Shown one piece after another: positions 63,747 through 64,000 of a stretch of DNA of 64,000 bases. The position numbers and the translations under genes are program-made. Within the stretch, counting starts at the first letter, position 1. Every line of letters starts with the position of its first letter. This DNA comes from Acuticoccus sediminis. Its GTDB lineage: Bacteria > Pseudomonadota > Alphaproteobacteria > Rhizobiales > Amorphaceae. The stretch lies in NCBI RefSeq assembly GCF_003258595.1, contig NZ_QHHQ01000011.1, positions 116,588-180,587 of the forward strand, written 5' to 3'. A model generated the notes under the pieces. It made no database searches. It had not been told where the DNA came from and was given only the letters and a program-made list of their open reading frames with translations.

Positions 63747-64000
63747 GTGCCTGCTGCGATCCATCCGTCGGTGATGAGGGGCGCCTATGTTGGGGCTCGG
63801 TCGATGAAGGTTCGGCGCCTTAAGTCCGAGTGCTGGTTGACGCCGGCCGGGCCTGTGGTGAGACCAACTGACCTGGCCGAAGCGGCAGATCTATCTCTCG
63901 CTAATGTCGCGTCGGTGATGAACTGCTGGTCCGATGAGACCTTGATGGCTTCCGTCGTCATACCAGAATGCGGGACCGTGTGGCTGACGCGCGCCGGCAT
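63747..64000. other. window edge, nothing assignable
   Basis: An open frame on the minus strand (63785-64000) enters from the edge, but its residues match no family that I recognise. GGCGCCTATG (63780-63789) and the nearby GGCGCC (63814-63819) are short repeats only. Confidence 0.3.

Overview
The window is GC-rich chromosomal DNA of an alphaproteobacterium. It is dense in TRAP and ABC importers, family III CoA-transferases, short-chain dehydrogenases and one-gene regulators, a catabolic style typical of marine or soil Hyphomicrobiales and Rhodobacterales. The genus cannot be fixed from the sequence alone. I see no rRNA, tRNA, CRISPR array or phage module.

Layout. 0-7.4 kb: a TRAP solute-binding gene, an AraC regulator divergent from a dehydrogenase, an HxlR regulator divergent from a second dehydrogenase, and a TetR-linked molybdopterin/cytochrome b operon with its putative operator present twice. 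7.6-19.9 kb: acyl-CoA catabolism. A minus-strand operon (TRAP dctQ-dctM-dctP, acyl-CoA dehydrogenase, CoA hydrolase/transferase, AMACR-like CoA-transferase) faces a plus-strand set (IclR, MaoC hydratase, CoA-transferase, second MaoC, CitE-like lyase), followed by a convergent dehydrogenase. Together the plus-strand set could activate, hydrate and cleave a C4-C5 (methyl)dicarboxylic acid. 20-28 kb: a GntR regulator, a thiamine-diphosphate enzyme and a complete branched-chain-amino-acid-type ABC importer. 28-30.3 kb: katG.

31-42.4 kb holds a LysR regulator divergent from a cysteate-lyase/D-cysteine-desulfhydrase-like gene, an aspartate racemase family gene and a HisD-like dehydrogenase. Converging on it is a complete dipeptide-type ABC importer with an M81 (MlrC-like) metallopeptidase. 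This looks like one scavenging unit for an unusual amino-acid-derived or sulfonated compound. 42.4-46.2 kb is decayed: a headless alcohol dehydrogenase, an acetolactate-synthase-like gene whose aldehyde dehydrogenase partner stops after 32 codons, a broken beta-propeller gene and an IS3-type remnant. 46.4-54 kb contains LysR / class II aldolase / HAD and TetR / PhyH / betaine-type ABC units with clear inverted repeats between the divergent genes. The ABC permease carries a frameshift.

54-63.5 kb is the most distinctive part. Between an IS481-type and an IS66-type remnant lie two large RTX proteins: an FG-GAP/ASPIC protein, and a sulfatase fused to RTX repeats with no N-terminal signal peptide. 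They are followed by an AT-rich sulfotransferase-like gene and a coupled GSCFA/SGNH-like pair. This suggests a transferred cell-surface or matrix glycan module in which sulfate is both added and removed, the sulfatase being exported by a type I system encoded elsewhere.
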